From Micromonospora echinospora (GTDB lineage: Bacteria; Actinomycetota; Actinomycetes; Mycobacteriales; Micromonosporaceae), in NCBI RefSeq assembly GCF_014203425.1, contig NZ_JACHJC010000001.1:248001-312000 (forward strand): DNA of 64,000 bases. Reading direction: 5' to 3'. Positions 1-8,953 of the stretch are shown here, piece by piece. Under the pieces are notes generated by a model. That model was not told the DNA's origin. It worked only from the letters and a program-made list of their open reading frames with translations, and did not search any database. Each line of letters opens with the position of its first letter. Position 1 is the first letter of the stretch. Made by a program: the position numbers and the translations under genes.

Positions 1-219
1 GCCGGCCCCTCGTTCTTCATGGAGGTCGGCGACGTGCTCGACACCCCCGGGCAGCTGCGCTGGACGCTGCTCGGGGACACCACCCTGCTGCCCCCTGACC
101 TCATCCGTGCGGTCCTGATCGGAGTGGACCGCCTGCTGGTGCGACTGCTCGACACGGATCTGCTCCTCTCCGAGGTGGGCGAGGCCGCCGGTCTGCGCGG
201 CGTGGTGGCCCCGCACTGA
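1..219 (+). CDS. C-terminal fragment, condensation-domain-like protein
   Basis: The reading frame is open from base 1 and stops with TGA at 217-219, so this is the last 72 residues of a gene that begins outside the window. The pattern FFMEVGDV, then WTLLGDT, then a helix rich in L/R ending in LLSEVG resembles the C-terminal tail of NRPS-type condensation domains or stand-alone condensation proteins. The call rests on a short stretch and is tentative. A strong hairpin follows at once and separates it from the convergent MMPL gene. Confidence 0.4.
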   Translation, partial: AGPSFFMEVGDVLDTPGQLRWTLLGDTTLLPPDLIRAVLIGVDRLLVRLLDTDLLLSEVGEAAGLRGVVAPH

Positions 220-230
220 ACGACCCGATC

Positions 231-269
231 GACCGGGGCGGGGCGGCGTGTGCCTGCCCCGCCCCGGTC
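231..269. terminator. Bidirectional hairpin terminator
   Basis: A perfect 14-bp stem (GACCGGGGCGGGGC at 231-244 with its complement at 256-269) encloses an 11-base loop. It lies exactly between two convergent genes, the condensation-like fragment and the MMPL exporter. No T-run follows, which is usual for actinobacterial hairpin terminators. Confidence 0.75.
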
Positions 270-271
270 TC

Positions 272-2377
272 TCAGCCCTGGACGGTGGCCGTCAGCTCCG
301 GCTGCGCGTCACCGGCCTCCGGAGCGGAGGGGACCTGCGGCCGGCCGCCCAGGAAGCGAGGCGCCCACCACGCGGCGCGCCCGAGAATCGCCATCGTCGC
401 CGGGACCAGCAGCATCCGGACGATCACCGCGTCGATCAGGACGGCCAGCACCAGACCCAGACCGACCTCCTTGATCGGGGCGAAGCCCCCGGTCATGAAG
501 CCGGCGAAGGTGACCGCGAGGAGCAGGGCGGCCGCGGTCACGATGCCGCCGCTTCGCTGCAGACCCTCCCGTACCGCCTGGTCCGGGGCCGCGCCGGCGA
601 AGCGGCGCTCACGGATCCGGGAGAGGACGAAGACCTCGTAGTCGGTGGAGAGACCGAACGCGATCGCCGCGACGACCACCGGCACGGTCAGGTCGATGCC
701 GTCGAGCCGCTCACCGCCGAGCAGGCCGACCAGGTGCCCCTCCTGAAACACCCAGACCACCACACCGAGCGCGGCGAACAGGCTCAGCAGGTTGGTGAGC
801 ACGGCCTTCAGCGGGATCAGCACCGACCGGGTGAATGCCAGCAGCAGGACGAAGGTGGCCAGCAACACGATGCCGCCGGCGATCGGAAGGCGGTCGCGCA
901 ACTCCTGCTGGTAGTCGACCAGGCGGGCCGCGTCCCCGGTGACCTGCACCGTGAAGGGGGCGTCCAGGTCGCGGATGTCGCGTACCGCCTGGGCGGTGTC
1001 CGGGTCGCTCGTCGGGTTCTTCGGGGTGGCCTGGAGAACGGCCAGCCCGCCGCCGCTGCGCCCCGGGTTCACCACGGAGACGCCGGGCACCGCGGCGACC
1101 CGCTGCCGGAAGTCGGCCAGGTCGGGGTCGTCGGCCGAGGTCCGGGCGACGATCGTGATCGCGCTCGGGCCGGCAAGTGCCGGGAAGTGCTCGCGCAGCT
1201 CTTCGGTGAGCTGGCGGGTGGCACTGTCGGCCGGCAGCGACCTGGGGTTGCTGGTGTCCAGCCGCAGGTTGGTCGCCGACAACCCGGCCACGATCAGGCC
1301 GACGAGCACCACCAGCAGGGTGAGCACCGGCATCTTCTGCACGCCACGGGCGACCGCGGCGAAGGACCGGCCACGTTCCTTCCGCGCCCGGACCGGCTTG
1401 ATCCTGTTACGCAGCAGCTGGAGCAGCGCGGGAAGCAGTGTGATCGCGGCAAGCATGTCGATCAGCACCACGGCGGCGCCGGCCACGCCGATCGACCGCA
1501 GGAACGGATCGGCGAAGACCACCAGGCTGGCCAGGCTGACCGCGATGGTCAGGCCGGAGAAGACGATGGTCCGGCCGGCACGCTCGGAGGCCCGCACGAG
1601 CGCCTCCTCCGCGTCCTCGGTCAGCGCCCGTTCCTCCCGGAACCGGCTGACCATGAGCAGCGCGTAGTCGACGCCGAGGCCGATGGCGAGCATCGTGGTG
1701 ACCTGGATCGAATAGATCGACACATCGGTGAAGAAGCTCATCACCAGCAGCGTGGAGAAGGTGCCGCCGACACCGACCAGCGCGATCAGCAGCGGTAGCC
1801 CGGCGGCGATCAACGACATGAAGACCAGCAGCAACAGGAGCAGCAGCAGCGGCGCGGACACGATCTCGGCCCGCCGGGTGTCCGAGGTGGCCTGGTCGTT
1901 GAACTCGCGGTCGGTGAGCGGGCCGCCGGAGACCACCGCTGTCGTGCCGTCGATCCCGGTCAACTGCGTCAGTACCTTGTCGGCCAGCACGTCGCCCTGG
2001 TGCGCCAGTTCCACGTTCACCAGGACCGCCGCGCCGTCGGTGGCGACCGGGGCCTGGGGACCGAACGGGTCGGCCACCGCCAGCACGCCGTCGATGGCGC
2101 GCAGCTCGGTGAGCGCGGCGGAGACCTTGGTACGAAAGGCGGGGTCGGTGGCCGGGCCGCCGGAGATGACCGCGTTGATCACGGGTGGCGCCAGCTTGGC
2201 GTCACCGAGCGCCTGTGCGCCCTGCTGCGACTCGCTGCCGGCGATGGCGCCGACGCTTGTCGTCATCCGGGCGAAGACGCCGTTTCCGACAGTGAAGCCG
2301 GCCGCCGCGATCACCAGCCAGATGACGAGCACGACGGCAGGGCGCCGGCGAGCGAAACGCGTAACGACACGGATCAT
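272..2377 (-). CDS. MMPL/RND-family transporter
   Basis: A 701-residue membrane protein with the two-half architecture of MMPL (mycobacterial membrane protein large) transporters. Each half has one N-terminal membrane helix (first at about residues 13-35), an extracytoplasmic domain of about 130 residues, then a five-helix bundle. The motif GLGVDYALLMVSRFREE follows the first bundle and GLSTDYEVFVLSRIRER the second, both typical of the family. Proteins of this type export lipids or drugs with the proton gradient. ATG at 2377 is preferred over GTG at 2380 because GAGGAG lies 7 bases upstream. It follows the kinase/regulator pair on the same strand after a 113-bp gap, so that system probably controls it. 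Substrate unknown; the nearby acyl-ligase operon makes a lipid plausible. Confidence 0.9.
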   Translation of the reverse strand: MIRVVTRFARRRPAVVLVIWLVIAAAGFTVGNGVFARMTTSVGAIAGSESQQGAQALGDAKLAPPVINAVISGGPATDPAFRTKVSAALTELRAIDGVLAVADPFGPQAPVATDGAAVLVNVELAHQGDVLADKVLTQLTGIDGTTAVVSGGPLTDREFNDQATSDTRRAEIVSAPLLLLLLLLVFMSLIAAGLPLLIALVGVGGTFSTLLVMSFFTDVSIYSIQVTTMLAIGLGVDYALLMVSRFREERALTEDAEEALVRASERAGRTIVFSGLTIAVSLASLVVFADPFLRSIGVAGAAVVLIDMLAAITLLPALLQLLRNRIKPVRARKERGRSFAAVARGVQKMPVLTLLVVLVGLIVAGLSATNLRLDTSNPRSLPADSATRQLTEELREHFPALAGPSAITIVARTSADDPDLADFRQRVAAVPGVSVVNPGRSGGGLAVLQATPKNPTSDPDTAQAVRDIRDLDAPFTVQVTGDAARLVDYQQELRDRLPIAGGIVLLATFVLLLAFTRSVLIPLKAVLTNLLSLFAALGVVVWVFQEGHLVGLLGGERLDGIDLTVPVVVAAIAFGLSTDYEVFVLSRIRERRFAGAAPDQAVREGLQRSGGIVTAAALLLAVTFAGFMTGGFAPIKEVGLGLVLAVLIDAVIVRMLLVPATMAILGRAAWWAPRFLGGRPQVPSAPEAGDAQPELTATVQG

Positions 2378-2490
2378 CACACAGCTCCTCAGGACGGAAA
2401 GATCGATGTGATCTCATCCTGATGAAGCGGGCCCTCCGGCGGATCGCCGACGAGAGCGAAATCCGGTCTCACCCGAGCGAGGGAGAGCGC

Positions 2491-3156
2491 TCAGTCGAGA
2501 TCCTCACCGGGACTGATCAGCCCGGCCTCGTAGGAGAAGACCACCGCCTGCACCCGGTCCCGCAGGCCCAGCTTGGCCAGCACATTGCTGACATGGGTCT
2601 TGACGGTGTGATCGCTCACCGTCAGCCGGGCGGCGATCTCGGCGTTGGAGAGCCCACGGGCGACCAGGCAGAGGATCTCCCGTTCCCGGCCGGTCAGCTC
2701 GTCCAGCAGAGCCGGCGGGCGGATCGCGCCCTGGGGCCGCCGCAGCAGGTCGGCGATCACCCGCCGGGTCACCGTCGGCGCGAGCAGCGCCTCGCCCTTG
2801 GCGATCACCCGTACCGCCTCGACGAGCTCGGCCCGGCGCATGGTCTTGAGCAGGAAGCCGTTCGCGCCGGCCCGCAACGCGTCGTGCACGTGCTCGTCGA
2901 CGTCGAACGTGGTGAGGATGAGCACCCGCGCGTCCGTGGTCGCGCAGATCCGGCGGGTGGCCTCGATGCCGTCGATCGGGCCCTCCATCCGGATGTCCAT
3001 GACCACCACGTCCGGCTTCTTCTCAGCCACCACCCGCAGGGCCTCCAGGCCGTCCGCCGCCTCGCCCACCACCGTCAGGTCCGGCTCCGCGTCGAGGATC
3101 ATGGCGAAGCCACCCCGAACCAGATCCTGGTCGTCGACGACCACGATGCGCACCAT
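2491..3156 (-). CDS. NarL/LuxR-family response regulator
   Basis: A 221-residue two-domain regulator. The receiver carries the acidic pair in VVVDDQD near residues 4-10 and the phospho-acceptor Asp in VVVMDIRM near residue 53. The C-terminal LuxR helix-turn-helix runs from LTGREREILCLVARG through SDHTVKTHVSN to the end. It lies 28 bp after the histidine kinase gene and upstream of the MMPL gene, so the three probably form one signalling-export unit. Start ATG at 3156. Confidence 0.93.
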   Translation of the reverse strand: MVRIVVVDDQDLVRGGFAMILDAEPDLTVVGEAADGLEALRVVAEKKPDVVVMDIRMEGPIDGIEATRRICATTDARVLILTTFDVDEHVHDALRAGANGFLLKTMRRAELVEAVRVIAKGEALLAPTVTRRVIADLLRRPQGAIRPPALLDELTGREREILCLVARGLSNAEIAARLTVSDHTVKTHVSNVLAKLGLRDRVQAVVFSYEAGLISPGEDLD

Positions 3157-3184
3157 CGGGCGCCACCCCTCGATTCGTAGCAGC

Positions 3185-4336
3185 TCACTCGGCGGGCAGG
3201 ACGGCGCTCACAGTGAAGCCGCCGCCATCGGGACCCGCTCCGATGTACAGCTCACCACCACAGGCGGTGACCCGCTCCCGCATGCCCATCATCCCGTATC
3301 CGCCACCGACATCCACCGCACCGATGCCGTCGTCGGTCACCGTGACCCGGATTTCCCGCGGGCTGAACTCGATCAGCACGTCCACCATCGACGCCCGCGC
3401 GTGCCGGATGGTGTTTGTCAGCGCCTCCTGCACCACGCGGAAGACCGTGGCGTCCACGTCGGCGGGCAGTGGCCGCTGCTGCCCGCGCCAGCGCAACGCC
3501 GCCTCCAGGCCGCCCCGACGCGCCTCGCCGAGCAGTTGCGGTACGTCACCCACCCCGGGCGCCGGGGCCGGCCGCTCCTCGCCCTCCGCCGAACGCAGCG
3601 CGGCCAACGACCGCCGGAGCTGGGCGATGGCGGACCGGCCGCTCTCGGCTATCACCTCGAATGTCTTCTCGACCCGAGCCGGGTCGGTGCGGGCCACCAC
3701 CGGCCCGGCCTCCGCCTGGACCACCATGATCGCGACCGTGTGCGCCACGATGTCGTGCACCTCGCGGGCGATCCGGTTGCGGTCGCGCGCGGCGGCGGCG
3801 GCTCGTTCCTCCTCCTGGCGGGCGGCCCGTTCCTCGAGCACCGCGATCCGGTCGCCGCGCCCTCGGGAGGCGATCCCCATGCTGTACGCCGCCACGTACG
3901 CCATCCCGACGTACCCGAAGGTGGCGGCACTCTCGCCCGGGACCACAAGTGAGACGACCACCCCCACGGCCTGCACGCCGATCGCGACCTGTCGCCACGG
4001 AGACGGGCTCAGCGACGCGAACGTGTACGTCGCGACGAGCGGCCCGAAGGGCAGCGGCGGCATCTGGTGCGAGAGCCCGAGGACGCTGATCGCCAGGCCC
4101 ACTGTCACCGTGGTCAGCAGCGGAGCCCGCCGGCGCCAGATCAGCGGTAGCGACGCGCCGGCGGCCACCAGGATGTGCCAGACCTTCCCGTCCTCGGAGA
4201 ACGCCACCGGCAGGGCGGTGCCGACGAACACGGCCACCGCGATCAGCCCGTCCAGCCAGAGCGTGGCGTTGCGGGGCAGCCGCGCGGGTCGCGCCTGCGC
4301 CCGGACGGTGGCCGGAAGAGGCATGGACAACGGCAC
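3185..4336 (-). CDS. Two-component sensor histidine kinase
   Basis: A 383-residue membrane kinase of the HisKA_3 type that pairs with NarL-type regulators. Several membrane helices occupy about residues 28-160. The phosphorylated His is in [11 protein letters not shown] near residue 193, and the HATPase domain shows [18 protein letters not shown] and [15 protein letters not shown] at 4336 is chosen because GAGGAG sits 6 bases upstream; an in-frame ATG lies 12 bases further in. The gene diverges from the inositol phosphate synthase gene across a 170-bp region that contains a perfect palindrome. Confidence 0.92.
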   Translation of the reverse strand: MPLSMPLPATVRAQARPARLPRNATLWLDGLIAVAVFVGTALPVAFSEDGKVWHILVAAGASLPLIWRRRAPLLTTVTVGLAISVLGLSHQMPPLPFGPLVATYTFASLSPSPWRQVAIGVQAVGVVVSLVVPGESAATFGYVGMAYVAAYSMGIASRGRGDRIAVLEERAARQEEERAAAAARDRNRIAREVHDIVAHTVAIMVVQAEAGPVVARTDPARVEKTFEVIAESGRSAIAQLRRSLAALRSAEGEERPAPAPGVGDVPQLLGEARRGGLEAALRWRGQQRPLPADVDATVFRVVQEALTNTIRHARASMVDVLIEFSPREIRVTVTDDGIGAVDVGGGYGMMGMRERVTACGGELYIGAGPDGGGFTVSAVLPAE

Positions 4337-4419
4337 GATCGGCTCCTCAACGCGCGGCGGTCCCCAGTATGCGGCTCCGGAGAGCCGTCCGGCCGGTACG
4401 CACGCCCTCGGACCGCCGT

Positions 4420-4441
4420 CGATGTCCTGTTCAGGACATCG
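4420..4441. promoter_or_regulatory. Perfect 22-bp palindrome in divergent promoter region
   Basis: CGATGTCCTG and CAGGACATCG form perfect 10-base arms around a TT centre. The site lies 65 bp before the GTG start of the inositol-phosphate synthase and 84 bp before the divergent kinase gene. Position and symmetry fit an operator for a dimeric regulator. Which protein binds is unknown. Confidence 0.6.
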
Positions 4442-4506
4442 AGGTGGAGACCGGGACGAGCGGATCGGTTGAATCGACTTCTGTCGCAGAGAGAAGGAGG
4501 CACCAC

Positions 4507-5586
4507 GTGGGCGCAGTCCGCGTCGCCATAGCCGGGGTCGGCAACTGTGCCGCGTCGCTGGTGCAAGGCGTCGAGTACTACCGGGACGCGAGGACGACCG
4601 ACACCGTTCCCGGCCTCATGCACGTCGCCTTCGGCGACTACCACGTCGGCGACATCGAGTTCGTCGCGGCTTTCGACGTGGACGCGAAGAAGGTGGGCCG
4701 GGACCTGTCCGAGGCCATCGTCGCGAGTGGCAACAACACCATCAAGATCTGCGACGTTCCCCCGTCCGGGGTCGTCGTGCGGCGTGGCCCGACGCTCGAC
4801 GGTCTCGGCGAGTACTACCGGGAGATGATCGAGGAGTCCGACGAGCGGGACGTCGACGTGGTTCGCGTACTGCGCGAGTCCGGGGCCGACGTTCTCGTGT
4901 CGTACCTGCCGGTGGGATCGGAGGAGGCCGACCGGTTCTACGCCCGGTGCGCGCTGGAGGCGGGGGTGGGGTTCGTCAACGCGCTACCGGTGTTCATCGC
5001 CTCGGACCCGGTGTGGGCGGCCCGGTTCACCGAGGCCGGCGTGCCGATCATCGGCGACGACATCAAGTCGCAGGTGGGCGCCACCATCACCCACCGGGTG
5101 CTGGCGAAGCTCTTCGAGGACCGCGGGGTCCGGCTGGAGCGCACCTACCAGCTCAACTTCGGCGGCAACATGGACTTCATGAACATGCTGGAGCGTCGGC
5201 GGCTGGCGTCGAAGAAGCTGTCCAAGACCCGGGCCGTCACCTCGCAGATCCCCCACGAGATGGCCGCCGGCGACGTGCACATCGGTCCCAGCGACTACGT
5301 GCCGTTCCTGGAGGACCGCAAGTACGCGCTGGTGCGCCTGGAGGGGCGGGCGTTCGGCGACGTGCCTCTGCAGCTGGAGTACAAGCTGGAGCTCTGGGAC
5401 TCCCCCAACTCGGCCGGCGTGATCATCGACGCGGTCCGGGCGACCAGGATCGCCATGGATCGGGGAGTCGGCGGGCCCATCCTCTCCGCCTCCTCGTACT
5501 TCATGAAGTCGCCGCCCGAGCAGTACGACGACGCCGCCGCCCGGGACGCCGTCGAGCGCTTCATCCGCGGCGAGGTCGAACGCTGA
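4507..5586 (+). CDS. ino1: Myo-inositol-1-phosphate synthase
   Basis: A 359-residue NAD-dependent enzyme that converts glucose 6-phosphate to 1L-myo-inositol 1-phosphate, the first step to inositol, phosphatidylinositol and mycothiol. The N-terminal Rossmann motif is [15 protein letters not shown], followed by a conserved central region with [15 protein letters not shown] and [13 protein letters not shown]. The length matches the short actinobacterial form. GTG at 4507 has GAAGGAGG about 6 bases upstream. A leftward phosphopantetheinyl transferase gene ends 48 bp beyond it. It may be the housekeeping copy or may feed inositol to the adjacent pathway, which also has a monophosphatase and a Gfo/Idh protein. 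Confidence 0.93.
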   Translation: MGAVRVAIAGVGNCAASLVQGVEYYRDARTTDTVPGLMHVAFGDYHVGDIEFVAAFDVDAKKVGRDLSEAIVASGNNTIKICDVPPSGVVVRRGPTLDGLGEYYREMIEESDERDVDVVRVLRESGADVLVSYLPVGSEEADRFYARCALEAGVGFVNALPVFIASDPVWAARFTEAGVPIIGDDIKSQVGATITHRVLAKLFEDRGVRLERTYQLNFGGNMDFMNMLERRRLASKKLSKTRAVTSQIPHEMAAGDVHIGPSDYVPFLEDRKYALVRLEGRAFGDVPLQLEYKLELWDSPNSAGVIIDAVRATRIAMDRGVGGPILSASSYFMKSPPEQYDDAAARDAVERFIRGEVER

Positions 5587-5595
5587 CCGGCAGGT

Positions 5596-5626
5596 GACGG
5601 GGGAGCCGGAGTCCGGCTCCCCCGTC
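5596..5626. terminator. Bidirectional hairpin terminator
   Basis: GACGGGGGAGCCGGA at 5596-5610 is perfectly complementary to 5612-5626. Allowing a realistic loop, the stem is at least 12 bp. It lies between the convergent ino1 and phosphopantetheinyl transferase genes and ends the long leftward biosynthetic operon. Confidence 0.75.
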
Positions 5627-5634
5627 GTCGTCCG

Positions 5635-6318
5635 TCACGGTTTCCGCCTCAGATCGCGACGGAACTCGTGGTGGTGACAGGCCGCGGGATGCGCTCCGGC
5701 CAGCGCCACGGCACCACGGAAGACGTCGTGGTCGGGCAGGTCCCGCAGGAAGTAGTCGCCGGGCAGCCGGCCGGACGGATCACGGACCACCGCCCCGGTC
5801 GCCACGCCGGGTACCGGTAGCCGCAGCCCGAGCGCCAGGCGCGCGCCGGCGGCCTTGACACACGCCTCCTTGCGGGTCCACAACCGCAGGTACACGGCAT
5901 AGGCCCCGGTGCCCGCGGCCGCCACCCGGGCGGCCTCCGCGGGGGTGAAGAAGCGCGCGGCCATCCGCCGCGGATCCAGCCCGGGCCGGGGACGGTCCAG
6001 GTCCACGCCGACCTCCCGGCCGGCGACCGCGATCACCGCCCGCTCCCCGGCGTGCGCCAGGCTGAAGTGCAGTGAACTGCCCGGCAGGTACGGCCGCCCG
6101 CACGGCTCGCGGCGCAGCGGCAGCGCGGTGGGCCGCAGGTCCAGCAACCCGGCGAGGATCCCGTTCAGAGCGGCGTGCGCCGCGACGAAGCGCCGGCGCC
6201 CGTCCGGGTCGCCGACGGCGGCAGCGCGCCGCAGTTCGGCCTCGCCGAGCCAGCGGGCGGCGTCGACGTCGCGGTCCAGGTGGACGGTCCAGACGTCGAC
6301 GCCGTCCGGCTCAGTCAC
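5635..6318 (-). CDS. 4'-phosphopantetheinyl transferase (Sfp type)
   Basis: A 227-residue enzyme that moves phosphopantetheine from CoA to the conserved Ser of carrier proteins. It shows the family motifs GVDLDRPR near residue 105 (Mg-binding Asp residues) and LWTRKEACVKAAG near residue 150. It is the last gene of the leftward operon and overlaps its upstream neighbour by 8 bp. Its natural clients are the two carrier proteins encoded in the same operon. GTG at 6318 is the assigned start; no strong Shine-Dalgarno sequence is visible. Confidence 0.9.
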   Translation of the reverse strand: MTEPDGVDVWTVHLDRDVDAARWLGEAELRRAAAVGDPDGRRRFVAAHAALNGILAGLLDLRPTALPLRREPCGRPYLPGSSLHFSLAHAGERAVIAVAGREVGVDLDRPRPGLDPRRMAARFFTPAEAARVAAAGTGAYAVYLRLWTRKEACVKAAGARLALGLRLPVPGVATGAVVRDPSGRLPGDYFLRDLPDHDVFRGAVALAGAHPAACHHHEFRRDLRRKP

Positions 6319-7468
6319 GGTCGAGTTTGCCCTGGACGAGGCCCTGGAAGGTGTTGAGTCGCTGGATGTTGCCGGTGCCTTCCATGAATTCGACGCCCCG
6401 GGCGTCGCGGATCAGCTTGTCCAGCATCGGCTGCGTCAGCCGTGCGCCCGGGCCGAAGTACTCCAGCGCCTCCAGCGTCACCTCCTCGGCCAGCCGGGCC
6501 GCCCGGGCCTTCGCCGCCGAGGCCAGGTGGCCGTTGGCGGGCTGGGCGTCCACGATCGCGGCGGCCCGCCAGATGAGCTGTCGCACGCCGTCGATCCGCC
6601 GGCCGGTCCGTTCCCAGCGCAGCCGGTCGGCCTTGGACAGCGAACCGCGTTGCTCGGTGACGTAGTCGTGCGCGGACCGGGCGATGCCCAGTGCGATCGC
6701 CGCCACACCGGGTCGGAGGCGGTTGAACATCTGCACGCCGCTCCACACCCCGCGCCGGGTGGGGCTGAGGTGGCGGCCGAGCACCCGGCCCTCCGGTACC
6801 GGCACGCCGTCCAGGTTGATCGCGCTGAGCTGGGCGCCGCGCAGGCCGATCGTCGGGATCGGCTCGGCCTTGAAACCGGGCGCGCCGGTCTCGACCAGCA
6901 CCGCGGTGGCGCCGAGGGGACCGGGCCGGTCCCGGGCGAAGACGACGCCGACCTGGGCGCGGGCGCCGTTGCCGATGTAGCGCTTGGCGCCGCGCAGGAG
7001 CAGACCTCCCTCGCCGTCGGGGTCCAACCTCGTACCCATCGCAGCCGCGTCCGATCCGTGGTCGGGCTCGGTCAGCGCGAAGAAGGTCCACGTCGGCGCG
7101 GCCAGCAGCCGGCCGTAGAACCACTCCTTCTGCTCCTGGTCGGCGAGCAGGTCGACGAGGACCCCGGACAGCGAGGCGCCGGGGGACGCGAGCATCATGC
7201 CGGCGTCCCCGGCGGCGATCTCCTCGGCGAACACCACGCGTTCCATTGCCGTCATGCCGTCGAACCGGTACCCGCCGATGAGCGTCCGCTCCGGCAACCA
7301 CGGCGCCGGGATGAGCATGGTGGACAGGTGCCGTACGGCGGGGTTGTCCAGGCACCGGTACACCGTGTCCGGGTCACGGTCCAGCTCCAGCGCCGTCGAG
7401 CGCAGGTCGCGCGCCCAGTCCCGGGCGTGCGCCCGGGCGGCGCCGAGCCGGTCGTCCAGTTCGATCAC
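6311..7468 (-). CDS. Acyl-CoA dehydrogenase family protein (standard length)
   Basis: A 385-residue flavoprotein of normal family length that forms a double bond next to a thioester. The C-terminal motif MEGTGNIQRLN holds the Glu that acts as catalytic base in medium-chain dehydrogenases. The middle shows FFALTEPDHGSD, the FAD/substrate segment. GTG at 7468 is preferred because its GTGA overlaps the upstream stop and GAGGAG lies 8 bases before it; GTG at 7477 would sit on that ribosome site. In this operon the substrate is probably an acyl group on a carrier protein. The upstream 217-residue protein resembles a reduced dehydrogenase and may be its partner. Confidence 0.88.
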   Translation of the reverse strand: MIELDDRLGAARAHARDWARDLRSTALELDRDPDTVYRCLDNPAVRHLSTMLIPAPWLPERTLIGGYRFDGMTAMERVVFAEEIAAGDAGMMLASPGASLSGVLVDLLADQEQKEWFYGRLLAAPTWTFFALTEPDHGSDAAAMGTRLDPDGEGGLLLRGAKRYIGNGARAQVGVVFARDRPGPLGATAVLVETGAPGFKAEPIPTIGLRGAQLSAINLDGVPVPEGRVLGRHLSPTRRGVWSGVQMFNRLRPGVAAIALGIARSAHDYVTEQRGSLSKADRLRWERTGRRIDGVRQLIWRAAAIVDAQPANGHLASAAKARAARLAEEVTLEALEYFGPGARLTQPMLDKLIRDARGVEFMEGTGNIQRLNTFQGLVQGKLDRD

Positions 7469-8118
7469 GGCGCCCACTCCTCTCCACCGATCCAGGCGTC
7501 GGCGAGCAACTCCGACGCGTTGACCACCGCGCCCGGTCCGTCCGCGGTGAACCCGCTGGCCCCGAGCAGGCGCAGCAGCATCCGGTCAGCAGTGGTGATC
7601 TGCCGATGCAGCCAGGCCAGGGAGCCGGCCGGTGGCGGCGTACCGGTCAGCCGGACCTTGATCTCGATCTGCTCGGTGACGGCGTCCGCCAGAGCGCCCT
7701 TGATCATCTGTTGCAGCACCAGCGGGGTGTCGCCGACGCGGCGGTCACCGAGGTGGGCGACAGTGGCGTCGAGCAGGGCCTCGGAGAGCCCGAGCCGGAG
7801 CCCGGCCAGCGCGGCCAGCCAGTCCGGCCAGGGCGCTGGCGTACCGGCCGGCCCGGGAACGCCCCGGTAGCGGACGGCCGCCAGCGGGCCGTCCGGTGTC
7901 TCGACCGTGCCGAGCCGCTCCACGGCGACCGGGTCCAGGGCGGCGATCGTGTCCCCGGTCCAGACCCGGCCGGCGTCGTGCAGCGCCGGCTCGGGCAGCA
8001 CGCAACACCCGGTCGGGCCGCACGGCAGGATCCGGTCCGCCAGCGTGGCGTGCATCGCGGTGAGCGTGGCGGTGAGCCCGCCGGTCCGGGCGCTGCGGCG
8101 GGCCTCGTCGGCGATCAC
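7465..8118 (-). CDS. Small acyl-CoA-dehydrogenase-like protein (possible partner subunit)
   Basis: A 217-residue protein I cannot place firmly. The N-terminal half has a short region with CGPTGCCVLP and beta-rich segments (GTVETPDGPLAAVRYRGV). The C-terminal half is helical, with TEQIEIKV and a tail LLRLLGASGFTADGPG that resembles dehydrogenase C-terminal helices. It lacks the N-terminal helical domain and any EGT motif, so it is unlikely to act alone. It overlaps the ketosynthase-like gene upstream by GTGA (8115-8118) and the dehydrogenase downstream by 4 bp, so the three are translationally coupled. A heteromeric partner of the dehydrogenase at 6311-7468 is the best guess. Confidence 0.6.
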   Translation of the reverse strand: MIADEARRSARTGGLTATLTAMHATLADRILPCGPTGCCVLPEPALHDAGRVWTGDTIAALDPVAVERLGTVETPDGPLAAVRYRGVPGPAGTPAPWPDWLAALAGLRLGLSEALLDATVAHLGDRRVGDTPLVLQQMIKGALADAVTEQIEIKVRLTGTPPPAGSLAWLHRQITTADRMLLRLLGASGFTADGPGAVVNASELLADAWIGGEEWAP

Positions 8119-8948
8119 GACCGCGCCTCCGGGTCCGAGCCGGCGAAGACCGCCACACAGAGAGTGCCCGAGACCGGGTCGTGGTCCGCCACCGCGATCG
8201 GCCCGGCGGTGCCCGCCCGTTGCCGGGCGAACTCGGCCCAGACACCGGCCGCACCCAGCCCCGGCGCCGGAACCGCCGGGCGGCCGGCGGTCAGGCCGGG
8301 ACCGGCGATCAGGACGGCGTCCGCCGGCACCAGCTCGTCGAGCAGCGTCCCGGCCGCCGCCGGCGAGACGTCCGGGCGCTGGTGCACGCTGGTCCCGTCC
8401 GAGGCGGCCGGCTCCAGCAGCACAGCCACCCCGACGTCGTGGCCGGGTACCGGATAGCGGGGCCCCACCAGCTCGTACGACATCGTCGTCTGTTCCAGGA
8501 TCAGCAGCAACGCCCGGCAGCCCGGGAAGTCGCCGGAGTAGGTCCCGAGCAACCGCAGAGCTGTGAACGCCGCCGCCGGCCCCTGATCGGACACCGCGAA
8601 GGCGAGGGGATCGCCCGGCACCAGCTCGTTGAGGTAGCAGGCGGTGACCCGGCGTGGGTCGCCGTCCGGAGTGGAGTGCGCGATGGCGATCAGGTCCACC
8701 GGCGCCGCGAGGTCGAGATCGCGCACCAGGCGGTCCGCCATCCCGGTGAACGAGTTACGGGCGGCCGCCGCGTGCCGATCCCGGTCGAAGCGACGACCGT
8801 ACAGCTCGGTCATGTCCGACAGGTATTCCTCGAGCAACGGATCGTCCCGGTACGGCTCCGGATCGGGGTCGAACCGGCGGGCGATCACCTGAGTCGGCCT
8901 GAGCCGGCCCGTACGGACCGATGGGGCCGGGGCGATGGACAGGAACAT
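8115..8948 (-). CDS. Ketosynthase-like (thiolase-fold) protein lacking the catalytic Cys
   Basis: A 277-residue protein with the shape of a KAS III/thiolase chain. AIAHSTPDGD resembles the first core region, and AVSDQGPAAAFTALRLL sits where active enzymes carry a Cys nucleophile elbow (usually ACSG). The Cys is replaced, and I see no later HxxN-type His motif, so condensing activity is unlikely. Such inactive relatives serve as chain-length or structural partners of active ketosynthases. The active KAS III-like enzyme of this operon (11907-12836) is the obvious candidate partner. ATG at 8948; the carrier protein gene ends 5 bp upstream. Confidence 0.6.
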   Translation of the reverse strand: MFLSIAPAPSVRTGRLRPTQVIARRFDPDPEPYRDDPLLEEYLSDMTELYGRRFDRDRHAAAARNSFTGMADRLVRDLDLAAPVDLIAIAHSTPDGDPRRVTACYLNELVPGDPLAFAVSDQGPAAAFTALRLLGTYSGDFPGCRALLLILEQTTMSYELVGPRYPVPGHDVGVAVLLEPAASDGTSVHQRPDVSPAAAGTLLDELVPADAVLIAGPGLTAGRPAVPAPGLGAAGVWAEFARQRAGTAGPIAVADHDPVSGTLCVAVFAGSDPEARS

Positions 8949-8953
8949 CGGCG

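Noticed and set aside
248..1798. 516-codon frame antisense to the MMPL gene
   Set aside because: His/Gln/Asp/Gly-rich shadow sequence; the MMPL frame has membrane helices and family motifs.
5909..7870. 653-codon rightward frame over the PPTase and dehydrogenase genes
   Set aside because: Antisense shadow; no motif, and the leftward genes carry catalytic signatures.
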